Of a DNA stretch of 64,000 bases, positions 44,910-52,567 are shown piece after piece. Numbering within the stretch: position 1 is the first letter of the stretch; each line of letters starts with the position of its first letter. The position numbers and the translations under genes are program-made. The stretch spans positions 212,359 through 276,358 of the forward strand of contig DJVJ01000038.1 in NCBI GenBank assembly GCA_002441135.1. The letters are read 5' to 3'. The stretch is from Caryophanales bacterium UBA6259 (lineage in GTDB: Bacteria; Bacillota; Bacilli; Tepidibacillales; Tepidibacillaceae). The notes beneath the pieces were generated by a model. It was not told the DNA's origin and searched no databases. It saw nothing but the letters and a program-made list of their open reading frames with translations.

Positions 44910-45083
44910 ACAAAATGAGCATACCGGAATCTAAAACTTTTTTTGGTCGACACGTCCTGTGGTTCTTTAATACAAAGTAGATAGGTAATTAAAAACGCAA
45001 CAATCTTAATAGAACTATTTATTGTAGTTATCTTCTAACATTGTAAAGCATATATCAATTTTATTTAAAGGGGTTTTGGAAAA

Positions 45084-45932
45084 ATGAAAAGGGCATTATC
45101 AGTGTTTTTAATTGTACCTCTCCTAGTATTCGCTACTTTGCCGGTATATGCAAAAAATATTCAAATCAAAATTGACAGTATTGATATTGAATCTGACATT
45201 GTTCCAGAGATTAGGAACAATCGAACTATGGTGCCGTTGCGTGTTATTAGCGAAAATCTGGGCGCTAATGTTAGTTGGGCGAATTCCGAAGTTACTCTCA
45301 CTAAAAGCAAAATGCAAGTTATATTAAACTTGAGTAGCGGTACAGCAATGAAAAATGGTGAAACGGTGCCACTTGACGTAAAACCATACATAAAGAATAA
45401 TCGTACAATGGTACCACTGCGCTTTCTCGCGGAGACATTTAGCTGCGAGGTCAATTATAGTAACTTCACTGTATCAGTCAAAACTGAACCATTAATCATA
45501 GACGATGTAAAAGTGATAGCATTGCAACATGAATACCACATGACCATGGGTGGCGTGGTACAGCAAATCATTGGAAATGCATATATCGAGAGCATTTATA
45601 ACGTATTGTTAGAAAACAAAAGCAGCGAGGTAGAGACTCCTGCCAGTTATTCGTGGCAGCTCAATCTTGAAACACCTGGATCTTATTATAAAAATGGACA
45701 ATATGATTTTCTGGATGTAGATAGTAATACTATACAACGTTTTGATATTTATAGCTTGGTTAGGTTCTTTCCATCTGAACTTTTGGAGGAATACCCAAAG
45801 TATTTGATTTATGATGCTACTACAAACAAATGGTATTCGTTTAGCGAAACTGCAATGAAATCCATTATCCAGCTAATGGAGACTGCCTCAAAGAACGGAT
45901 TTTTAAAAATTATAAGTAATACGGTTGTGTAA
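45084..45932 (+). CDS. Secreted copper-amine-oxidase-N-like (stalk) domain protein
   Basis: This encodes 282 residues with a clear signal peptide (residues 1-23, cut near VYA-KN). Two copies of the stalk-type repeat follow, each with NNRTMVPLR: residues about 46-54 (NNRTMVPLRVISENLGANV) and 104-112 (NNRTMVPLRFLAETF). This domain is found in many extracellular and wall-associated proteins of Firmicutes; it is not by itself an amine oxidase. The C-terminal 150 residues are unlike anything I recognise. AAAGGGG precedes the ATG. Confidence 0.75.
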   Translation: MKRALSVFLIVPLLVFATLPVYAKNIQIKIDSIDIESDIVPEIRNNRTMVPLRVISENLGANVSWANSEVTLTKSKMQVILNLSSGTAMKNGETVPLDVKPYIKNNRTMVPLRFLAETFSCEVNYSNFTVSVKTEPLIIDDVKVIALQHEYHMTMGGVVQQIIGNAYIESIYNVLLENKSSEVETPASYSWQLNLETPGSYYKNGQYDFLDVDSNTIQRFDIYSLVRFFPSELLEEYPKYLIYDATTNKWYSFSETAMKSIIQLMETASKNGFLKIISNTVV

Positions 45933-46055
45933 GGGAATTCTTTTTGGGATTACTAATGGAAAAGGGTGAGACAGGAGAAACCGCAAAAGAGCTCGAGGTT
46001 TTAGTGAACTTTTGCCGCTTAATCTCAATATAGTATATTGAAATGTAAATGGGAT

Positions 46056-46086
46056 GAGCTTGCATTGTTGCAAGCTCTTTATTTTT
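46056..46086 (+). terminator. Intrinsic terminator
   Basis: GAGCTTGCA and TGCAAGCTC make a 9-bp perfect stem followed by TTTATTTTT. Confidence 0.85.
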
Positions 46087-46189
46087 GCTGAAAAAATATT
46101 TACTGATTTAGAAAGTCACTGTTGAAACACAGTAATATTTAGCTGCTATTCCAGCACGTTGAAAAAAATTAAATGAAAGGAGGTTGTTT

Positions 46190-46228
46190 ATGCTATTTCC
46201 TGAAATTGATCTGTACTTTATCAAATAA
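46190..46228 (+). CDS. Possible 12-codon leader peptide or relic
   Basis: AAAGGAGG sits 6 nt before an ATG that encodes MLFPEIDLYFIK and a stop. The RBS is much stronger than chance would suggest, but the frame is too short to judge. It could be a leader peptide or the start of a lost gene. Confidence 0.25.
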   Translation: MLFPEIDLYFIK

Positions 46229-46348
46229 GTTGTATTCAGCTATAGCCAAACTTTTCTAATGATGAAAATGTAGGTTAATGGGAAGATTACACTTGAAAGG
46301 TTGAATATGGAATAATAGGATGTTTTAAATAATATTGGAGGGATGTAG

Positions 46349-48454
46349 ATGAAAACTAATACAACTGAACATCAATTTACAAATCAATTAATAAATGAGA
46401 AATCCCCATACCTATTACAACATGCCCATAATCCAGTGAATTGGTATGCATGGAATAAGGAAGCATTTAAAAAGGCAAAGGAAGAAAACAAACCAATCTT
46501 TTTAAGTATAGGCTATTCGACATGTCATTGGTGTCACGTGATGGCACATGAATCATTCGAGGATCAAGAAGTAGCTAACATATTAAATGAACATTATATT
46601 TCCATAAAAGTTGACCGAGAAGAACGACCAGATGTGGACCACATTTATATGATGGCTTGTCAAGCAATGACAGGTCAAGGTGGATGGCCGCTTACCATAA
46701 TTATGACCCCAGATAAACAACCATTTTATGCAGGAACCTATTTCCCTAAAGAAGGAAAATGGGGAAGACCTGGGCTAATTGATATTCTAAATGGATTAGC
46801 GAAGAAATGGAAAGAAGACAGGGATGAAATCTTAAACATTGGTGAAGATGTAATCGACCATATTACTCCATCCTTCAATCAGTTCCAAAAAGGAGCGCCA
46901 AATGTGGAAGTTCTCCATGAGGCTTATCATCAATTTGCGAATCAATTTGATTCTGAATTTGGTGGATTTGGTAAAGCACCAAAATTTCCAACACCGCACA
47001 ATTTAATTTTCCTGCTACGGTATTGGAAAAAAACAAAGGAACATGAAGCATTGCAAATGGTGGAGAAAACCCTAGAATCAATGTATAGAGGCGGAATTTA
47101 TGATCATATTGGGTTTGGGTTTGCTAGGTATTCAACAGACAAACAATGGTTAGTTCCTCATTTTGAGAAAATGCTTTATGATAATGCACTGTTAGCCTAT
47201 ACCTATTTAGAAGCTTATCAAGCGACCAAAAAGCAAGAATATTCAGAGATTGCTGAGCAAATTTTCACCTATGTAATCGCTAAAATGACAGACGAAAATG
47301 GGGGATTTTATTCAGCAGAGGATGCGGATTCTGAGGGTGTAGAAGGAAAGTTTTATGTATGGAGTCCAAATGAAATAAAGGAAATATTAGGAGAAGAAGA
47401 TGGACATCTATTTTGTACGGTCTTCGATATAACGGACGAAGGAAATTTTGAAGGAAAATCTATCCCAAATCTTATTTATCAGTCAATTGATCATATTGCA
47501 AAAGAAATGGGAATATCAGTAACAAGCTTAAAAAGTAAGCTAGATAGTCTAAGAGAGAAAGTATATTTAGCAAGGGAAAAAAGAATTCATCCACATAATG
47601 ATGATAAAATTTTAACCTCTTGGAATGGATTAATGATTGCTGCTTTTGCAAAGGGAGCAAAGGTGCTGAACAACCCCAAATATAGTCAAATTGCGAAAAA
47701 ATCCTATGATTTTATTTTTCACAATTTAAGAAGAGAAGCGGATGGAAGGCTGTTTGCGAGATATCGAGAAGGGGAAGTGGCTCATTTAGGGTATATTGAT
47801 GATTATGCCTTCTTAATTTGGGGACTTATTGAACTGTATGAAGCGACCTATGATCCAACTTATTTAAAGGATGCTCTAGATTTTCATTACCAAATGAAGA
47901 AATTGTTTTTTGATCACGAAAATGGCGGGTATTATTTCTATGGAGATGATGCCGAACAGCTTTTTGCCAGACCAAAGGAAATTTATGATGGGGCCATTCC
48001 ATCAGGTAATTCAGTCGCAGCATTAAACCTTCTAAAGCTTGCAAGAATAACTGGAGGTTCTCAATTAGAAGCTGATGCTGAAAAACAGATTCGTGCTTTT
48101 GTGGGGACAGTAAATGAAATACCAAGAGCTTACAGTTACTTTTTAACAGCGATTCAATTTGTAGTAGGACCCACAAAAGAGATTGTTATAGCAGGAGAAA
48201 AAGGAAGTAAGGATACTGAAGAAATGCTAAACTCTATAGGAAGTCTCTTTTTATCTGAAGCTGTTCTATTATTCCATCCAGAGCAAGAAGGGAAGGATAA
48301 AGAACTAATAGAAAGTATTTCACCGTTCATTGTTGAACAACGAGCGATTGATAATAAGATAACAACCTATATTTGTGAAAACTTTGCTTGTAATAGACCA
48401 ATAGTTGGCATAGATGAAGCTTTGCAAGTATTAAAAGAGCAAAAAATGAAATGA
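46349..48454 (+). CDS. yyaL: Thioredoxin-domain protein, YyaL/DUF255 family
   Basis: This protein of 701 residues starts with SPYLLQHAHNPVNWYAW and has the thioredoxin-like motif STCHWCHVMAHESFED (about residues 52-67). The rest is an (alpha/alpha)6-barrel region as in the SSP411/spermatogenesis-associated family, with GGFGKAPKFPTP and WLVPHFEKMLYDNA. The precise reaction is not established in bacteria. There is no signal peptide, so it is cytoplasmic. TTGGAGGG precedes the ATG; the cyclodeaminase-like gene follows after 22 nt. Confidence 0.9.
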   Translation: MKTNTTEHQFTNQLINEKSPYLLQHAHNPVNWYAWNKEAFKKAKEENKPIFLSIGYSTCHWCHVMAHESFEDQEVANILNEHYISIKVDREERPDVDHIYMMACQAMTGQGGWPLTIIMTPDKQPFYAGTYFPKEGKWGRPGLIDILNGLAKKWKEDRDEILNIGEDVIDHITPSFNQFQKGAPNVEVLHEAYHQFANQFDSEFGGFGKAPKFPTPHNLIFLLRYWKKTKEHEALQMVEKTLESMYRGGIYDHIGFGFARYSTDKQWLVPHFEKMLYDNALLAYTYLEAYQATKKQEYSEIAEQIFTYVIAKMTDENGGFYSAEDADSEGVEGKFYVWSPNEIKEILGEEDGHLFCTVFDITDEGNFEGKSIPNLIYQSIDHIAKEMGISVTSLKSKLDSLREKVYLAREKRIHPHNDDKILTSWNGLMIAAFAKGAKVLNNPKYSQIAKKSYDFIFHNLRREADGRLFARYREGEVAHLGYIDDYAFLIWGLIELYEATYDPTYLKDALDFHYQMKKLFFDHENGGYYFYGDDAEQLFARPKEIYDGAIPSGNSVAALNLLKLARITGGSQLEADAEKQIRAFVGTVNEIPRAYSYFLTAIQFVVGPTKEIVIAGEKGSKDTEEMLNSIGSLFLSEAVLLFHPEQEGKDKELIESISPFIVEQRAIDNKITTYICENFACNRPIVGIDEALQVLKEQKMK

Positions 48455-48476
48455 AAGAAATAAAAGGAAGGTTTAA

Positions 48477-48962
48477 GTGAATAGTTCCAATAATAACATC
48501 GGTGGTAAACTATATGAAATGATTGAGGATAAGGGATTACCTTGGGGAGTTGGGTCAACTGCCTTAATAGCTGGATTAGGGGCTAGATTAATTAACTTAT
48601 CCTTTAGTGTATCAAAAATAGAAAATAGTATTTCAAAAGAGAGGATTAAGACATTATTTTTACTTTGCGATAAAGATGATCGTTTATTCCAAGAATTTAT
48701 CAATGACGATGATGGGAATAACAGCGCATTGTTTATTAATGAGGTACCTATTCAATTACTAGAACAAATCATTTTTATTTTAAATGAAACAGTAGGATAT
48801 GACGATAATATAAAAGAAAATGTAAAAGTGGACTATTTTATGGGCTTATCTTATCTAAAAGAAGCTGCATCTCAATTATTACATATTATTTATAATAACC
48901 TTGCAAATATCGAGAAAAACATGGAGGAAATGCGAAAAATCAATGGTGAACTTAAAAAATAA
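48477..48962 (+). CDS. Cyclodeaminase/cyclohydrolase-family protein, short
   Basis: This encodes 161 residues related to the cyclodeaminase (FTCD_C) fold, which acts on formimino- or methenyl-tetrahydrofolate. The N-terminal block GLPWGVGSTALIAGLGARLINLSFSVSK is characteristic, with the long amphipathic helices that follow. It is shorter than usual (about 200), so activity is uncertain. The start is GTG with GGAAGG upstream. Its last 20 nt overlap the next gene in another frame, implying coupled translation. Confidence 0.75.
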   Translation: MNSSNNNIGGKLYEMIEDKGLPWGVGSTALIAGLGARLINLSFSVSKIENSISKERIKTLFLLCDKDDRLFQEFINDDDGNNSALFINEVPIQLLEQIIFILNETVGYDDNIKENVKVDYFMGLSYLKEAASQLLHIIYNNLANIEKNMEEMRKINGELKK

Positions 48963-49719
48963 AGTGGTTTTTATTACAGGAGCATCAACCGGCCTTGGGT
49001 TAGAGTTGGCTAAACAGTTAGTAAAACAAGGAGCTAATACTATCCTCACCGCTAGAAATGAAGAGAAGCTAGAAAAAGCGAGAGTAACTACAGGTATTTC
49101 TGATAGCTACCTATTGGATGTTCGATCTGAAAGGGAAATAGCTGAAGTCGTTACAAAAGTAATTGAAAAATACGGTAAAATTGATTATTTAATTAATAAT
49201 GCTGGTTTTGGAATTTTCAAAGAAGTAGCAGAGATGGAAATGGACGAAGTAGAAGAGCTGATGGATGTAAATTATTTTGGAGTTGTACGTTGCACTAAAG
49301 CTGTTCTACCATATATGCTAGAAAGAAACGAAGGCCACATTATTAATATTGCATCTGTAGCTGGTAAAATCGCATCAGCGAAGGCGGCAGCTTATTCCGC
49401 AAGCAAATCGGCTGTGATTGGGTTCTCTAATGGCCTAAGAGCAGAGCTTAAGAACTCCAATGTTTATGTGTCTGTTATTAATCCTGGCCCAATTGATACT
49501 CCATTTTTTGAACGTGCAGACCCAACTGGGAATTATGTTAAAAACGTAAATTGGTTTATGCTTGATCCGCAAAAGGTGGCGTATCAGACTATTAAGATTA
49601 TGAAGGATAAAAAAACAGAGATTAATCTTCCTTTATTGGCAAACATCGGGATTAAATTATTTTATCTGTTTCCAGAAACCTTTGATCGGGTGATTGGTAA
49701 GCACTTAAATAAAAAGTAA
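48943..49719 (+). CDS. Short-chain dehydrogenase/reductase
   Basis: This classical SDR of 258 residues has the NAD(P)-binding motif TGASTGLG (residues 11-18), NNAG near 87, the catalytic Tyr-x-x-x-Lys in YSASKSA and a PGPIDT loop. The substrate is unknown; the branch resembles DltE/YqjQ-type enzymes. The frame could start earlier, but the ATG at 48943 begins just before the Rossmann strand. The start lies inside the cyclodeaminase gene. Confidence 0.88.
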   Translation: MVNLKNKVVFITGASTGLGLELAKQLVKQGANTILTARNEEKLEKARVTTGISDSYLLDVRSEREIAEVVTKVIEKYGKIDYLINNAGFGIFKEVAEMEMDEVEELMDVNYFGVVRCTKAVLPYMLERNEGHIINIASVAGKIASAKAAAYSASKSAVIGFSNGLRAELKNSNVYVSVINPGPIDTPFFERADPTGNYVKNVNWFMLDPQKVAYQTIKIMKDKKTEINLPLLANIGIKLFYLFPETFDRVIGKHLNKK

Positions 49720-49878
49720 ATGCGAAAACAGCTTTCTAGACAAGCACCTTCTATACTATATTTGAATAACCTACAAAAAGAGAGGGCTAGAGAGAATAAG
49801 GTGTATAAGCATCACTCTGTTAGAATTAATTATTATACCATAACAATTGAATAATTGCTCAACAGTCAACTCACAGGG

Positions 49879-49918
49879 AAAAAGAGACAGATGTCACAAT
49901 CTGTTCTCTTTTTGTTTT
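49879..49918 (+). terminator. Intrinsic terminator
   Basis: AAAAAGAGACAGAT pairs with ATCTGTTCTCTTTTT (one bulge) and is followed by T residues. It ends the YyaL-cyclodeaminase-SDR unit. The rest of 49720-49990 shows no gene I can support. Confidence 0.8.
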
Positions 49919-49989
49919 AAGGGAGCGTTTTACTGCCCAATGATAAAGCGAGACTTTATTCAGATGGAGTCTTGATGAAACCGAAGATG

Positions 49990-50026
49990 AAAAAATAAGT
50001 GCTAATAACAATTAGCACTTATTTTA
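49990..50026 (-). terminator. Terminator of the gerP operon
   Basis: AAATAAGTGCTAAT and ATTAGCACTTATTT form a 14-bp perfect stem with a 4-5 nt loop. On the minus strand a T run follows. It lies about 10 nt past the gerPD stop. Confidence 0.88.
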
Positions 50027-50036
50027 AAAAGCTATA

Positions 50037-50216
50037 TTATCCTCTTGGAGCTATTGGGACTAATGGTCCAACGATTAATGATTCTGGAGGGGTATCAAAG
50101 ATGGATGAGGAAGTTATTGTTTTGGTGTCACCAATTATAAAAACAGCAGAGCTTGCAACTGCGATTATATTTATCGTGTTTACTGATATCTCGTGATTAA
50201 CTACCGTGAAATTCAT
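50037..50216 (-). CDS. gerPD: Spore germination protein GerPD
   Basis: This 59-residue protein is encoded antisense to a meaningless plus-strand frame. It starts MNFTVVNHEIS and carries the GerP core SSAVFIIGDT (residues 22-31), then the GerPD-type ending SIFDTPPESLIVGPLVP. GerP proteins lie in the spore coat and let germinants through to the inner receptors. AAGGAG is 8 nt before the ATG. It is the last gene of the operon, 5 nt after gerPC. Confidence 0.88.
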   Translation of the reverse strand: MNFTVVNHEISVNTINIIAVASSAVFIIGDTKTITSSSIFDTPPESLIVGPLVPIAPRG

Positions 50217-50221
50217 AAAAA

Positions 50222-50830
50222 TTACTCCTTCTTAGAAAATTGAGCAATATATTGATCGATTGCGATACGAACATCATTTAAAACCTTTTCTGTAACTTTT
50301 TTCATTTGATTTATAGAAGCATGGTCCTGATCTGCTAGTGGAAGTTGATTAACATAAAATTGAATCCGATCATCTAATTGTTTTTTTATATCCTCTATTA
50401 TTAATTGGTGATTTTCCTCACCTAATTGAGTATCATATTTCTTCTCGATTTGTTCAATTTCAGGGAAGAATTGATTTTCAAAGAATTTATTTATCTCCAT
50501 TTGTATCTGGTCTAATAAGCCTTCATGAGAAGAATCATTACTTATTGAATGTTCATTTATTTTATTATTAACAGTATAGTCCTCAATTACTTCATTCCCA
50601 TTAGGGGAAATCCCAATATTTAAGGTTCCTTCTAATGTTTCTACTTTTAATTGATCAAATTTATATTCAATTTTTTCGATTGTAGTTTTAGGTGTATTTT
50701 TAATCTTTTCTATCTCTTTTTGTAGAAAAAGTATCTGTTCTTCAAGTTGAGATATTTTTTGATTTTGATATTCGATATAACTATGAATTTTTTGTAAGTA
50801 GTCATAAGTATCATGATTATAATAGCTCAT
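50222..50830 (-). CDS. gerPC: Spore germination protein GerPC
   Basis: This encodes 202 residues. It has the GerPC plan: a tyrosine-rich N-terminus, an early coiled coil (YIEYQNQKISQLEEQILFL, about 17-35), a middle strand region around KVETLEGTLNIGISPNG, and a charged helical C-terminus. It has a structural role in the spore coat for germinant passage. In the B. subtilis order it follows gerPB; here gerPE lies between them. The ATG has only a GGGG about 12 nt upstream. Confidence 0.85.
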   Translation of the reverse strand: MSYYNHDTYDYLQKIHSYIEYQNQKISQLEEQILFLQKEIEKIKNTPKTTIEKIEYKFDQLKVETLEGTLNIGISPNGNEVIEDYTVNNKINEHSISNDSSHEGLLDQIQMEINKFFENQFFPEIEQIEKKYDTQLGEENHQLIIEDIKKQLDDRIQFYVNQLPLADQDHASINQMKKVTEKVLNDVRIAIDQYIAQFSKKE

Positions 50831-50900
50831 AAACAGCCTAGCCCCCTTACACTTACTACCTTAAGCTATAGTATGCTATGACGAAAAGATAGGTGAATGC

Positions 50901-51266
50901 CTAAGTATTATTTTCGATTAATTGTCTAATATGCTTCGTTCTATTTTCTGTGTCTATATATGAACTTGAACCGACCTGAAAGATCCCTGATGATGTAACT
51001 CCAATGATATTGATATTATTTACCTTAATAATAGGTTTCAGATTGATAATGTTCATCTTTACATTCTCATATATTATTGGTTTAGGGATCGGTTTTGTGA
51101 AAATTGGAAAATTAAAATGTCCTTCATTTCCGTAATAAACGGGTATTTCTCTTTGAACAGCTAATACCAAATTTCTTGGTCTAATAAAATAACTATCCCC
51201 TACTTGGAAAATACCGGTAAACTCAACAGCATTAATATTAATATTTTTTACAATAGATGTCCTCAT
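50901..51266 (-). CDS. gerPE: Spore germination protein GerPE
   Basis: This 121-residue protein has two GerP-like core copies: AVEFTGIFQVGDSYFIRPRN (residues about 14-33) and GVTSSGIFQVGSSSYID (about 89-105), which is the GerPE signature. It is a coat protein for germinant access. AAAGGA lies before the ATG. Its position between gerPB and gerPC is unusual. Confidence 0.87.
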   Translation of the reverse strand: MRTSIVKNININAVEFTGIFQVGDSYFIRPRNLVLAVQREIPVYYGNEGHFNFPIFTKPIPKPIIYENVKMNIINLKPIIKVNNINIIGVTSSGIFQVGSSSYIDTENRTKHIRQLIENNT

Positions 51267-51287
51267 CTAGATTAAATCCTTTCTTGT

Positions 51288-51494
51288 TTAACTTGTTGGT
51301 GGTAGAGGAACACGAGGCGGTGCTGGTCTTGGCTGACCTGGTTCTGGTGCAGGGCCAGTAAATCCCCCTGTATTATAAAGATTAGATAATGTTTTTATTA
51401 CACCAGCGCTCCCTATTTGAAAAACCGAGGAATTTGCGATTGAATCAATTTTTATTTGATGTATTACGATATTTTGATGTACTGTAAGATTCAT
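51288..51494 (-). CDS. gerPB: Spore germination protein GerPB
   Basis: This 68-residue protein has the GerPB core SIANSSVFQIGSAGVIKTLS followed by NLYNTGGFTGP and a proline-rich tail typical of GerPB. It belongs to the coat permeability set. AGGTGATAA lies ahead of the ATG; the gap to the upstream gene is only 10 nt. Confidence 0.9.
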   Translation of the reverse strand: MNLTVHQNIVIHQIKIDSIANSSVFQIGSAGVIKTLSNLYNTGGFTGPAPEPGQPRPAPPRVPLPPTS

Positions 51495-51504
51495 TATTTA
51501 TCAC

Positions 51505-51726
51505 CTATTTAGTGACTGCATTTGATGAGTCTAAAAGATCACTATCCATTGTGTTGGTTGAACTTGCACCACTTGCAGTATTTACAACATTTCCGGTATT
51601 AAAGGAACCAGCGCCAGAAAATGTTTTAGAAGTACTTTTTGGTGAAACATAAAAAGTATCCCCGATGGAGACAACACCGCTAGAACCAACACTATTTATA
51701 TTTATATTCCCAACAAGAGAAGGCAT
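51505..51726 (-). CDS. gerPA: Spore germination protein GerPA/GerPF-type
   Basis: This 73-residue protein starts MPSLVGNININSVGSSGVVS and carries GDTFYVSPKSTSKTFSGAGS, which is shared by GerPA and GerPF. Its position at the head of the operon favours GerPA, but the two are hard to separate by eye. No second PA/PF-type gene lies in this cluster. The likely sigma-K promoter is 31-58 nt upstream of the ATG. Confidence 0.85.
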   Translation of the reverse strand: MPSLVGNININSVGSSGVVSIGDTFYVSPKSTSKTFSGAGSFNTGNVVNTASGASSTNTMDSDLLDSSNAVTK

Positions 51727-51756
51727 CTAAATAACCCCTTTTTTTGATATTCCCTG

Positions 51757-51784
51757 TATTATATGTTTTGGCCTATTCATTTGT
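51757..51784 (-). promoter_or_regulatory. Sigma-K-type promoter of gerP
   Basis: On the minus strand CATATAATA matches the -10 consensus CATAnnnTA, and AC lies 17 nt upstream as the -35. gerP is known to be sigma-K dependent in Bacillus. Confidence 0.65.
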
Positions 51785-51786
51785 TA

Positions 51787-51814
51787 ACTTTTCTTGGTTG
51801 AATTGCATAAATTG
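51787..51814 (+). promoter_or_regulatory. Sigma-K-like promoter of the Hsp20-like gene
   Basis: AC (51787-51788), a 17-nt spacer and CATAAATTG resemble the sigma-K consensus with one mismatch. The AC lies in the same GTTAAC that supplies the gerP -35 on the other strand. Confidence 0.5.
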
Positions 51815-51863
51815 AATTAGGCTTTTATTTTGGAAGGGGTAATAGGTCGAAGGGGGAGTAGTA

Positions 51864-52340
51864 ATGAGTCAAGGCAAAAATAATCTGCCTTTTGGGTTTG
51901 ATTGGACTAAACTGCAAGAAGGCTTTATTGAAGAAAAATTTATAAAACCAGCTAGTAGTAAGAGCTCACTTGATCTAAATTGGATGGGGAAATATATGAA
52001 CGATGTATTAGGTAATATATCGAAAAATATAAATCAAAATATAACTCAAAACAATCAAGGTGAAAATAATATTAACTATGAATTATTTGAAACCCACGAT
52101 TATACGATTGTGAAAATGAGGGTCCCGGATAATATTCATCAAAAGAATATTAAGGTGTTTTTAGATATTAACAAATTAAAGATACAAGGTTTATATGATA
52201 ATCTTGCTTTAATTCAGCTCCCTGTTAATGGCCGTTATCAAGGGAGCAGGGCTATTATAAAAAATGAAGTAATAGAGATAAGAGTCCAAAAGGATTATTC
52301 AGAAAATTACAGGGAAATTAAAATCCAATATAAAAAATAA
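51864..52340 (+). CDS. Hsp20-like spore protein (GerT/CotM-type)
   Basis: This encodes 158 residues. The C-terminal half (about residues 70-158) has the alpha-crystallin layout: FETHDYTIVKMRVPDNIHQKNIKVFLDINKLKIQG and a closing strand, but it lacks the usual I-x-I/V tail. The N-terminal part is Asn-rich and unlike classical Hsp20. B. subtilis GerT and CotM are spore coat proteins of this fold, and the gene faces gerP across divergent sigma-K-like promoters, so a coat/germination role is likely. GGGGGAG precedes the ATG. Confidence 0.7.
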   Translation: MSQGKNNLPFGFDWTKLQEGFIEEKFIKPASSKSSLDLNWMGKYMNDVLGNISKNINQNITQNNQGENNINYELFETHDYTIVKMRVPDNIHQKNIKVFLDINKLKIQGLYDNLALIQLPVNGRYQGSRAIIKNEVIEIRVQKDYSENYREIKIQYKK

Positions 52341-52392
52341 GAAAAAACAACTAATAAAGTGTTAAGAACAAAGATATTTTAGAAAATATCTT

Positions 52393-52446
52393 AGCTCTTA
52401 AAACTGACTTTTTTAAAAGTGTCAGTTTTAAGAGCTTTTGTTTTGA
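52393..52446 (+). terminator. Strong intrinsic terminator
   Basis: AGCTCTTAAAACTGAC and its exact complement form a 16-bp perfect stem, followed by TTTTGTTTTG. Confidence 0.92.
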
Positions 52447-52567
52447 AAAATATACTTCTCTAAGCTTTCCTTCCATATAATGTTCTTAGAAGGACAAAAA
52501 CCGCAATTAAATATAGAATAGATATAGTATACAGAGAGAATAAAATTATTAAAAAGGAGATTCCGAC

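Larger units (their letters stand above)
45933..46348. other. Long intergenic stretch
   Basis: It holds a terminator at about 46056 and a 12-codon frame at 46190 behind a strong ribosome binding site. A 25-codon frame from 45957 has no RBS. I see no RNA gene or mobile element in the remainder. Confidence 0.6.

Noticed and set aside
45957..46034. 25-codon frame downstream of the stalk-domain gene
   Set aside because: It has no RBS, no family match and sits before a terminator; likely chance.
49999..50196. 65-residue plus-strand frame
   Set aside because: It is the antisense shadow of gerPD, which has a good RBS and family match on the minus strand.
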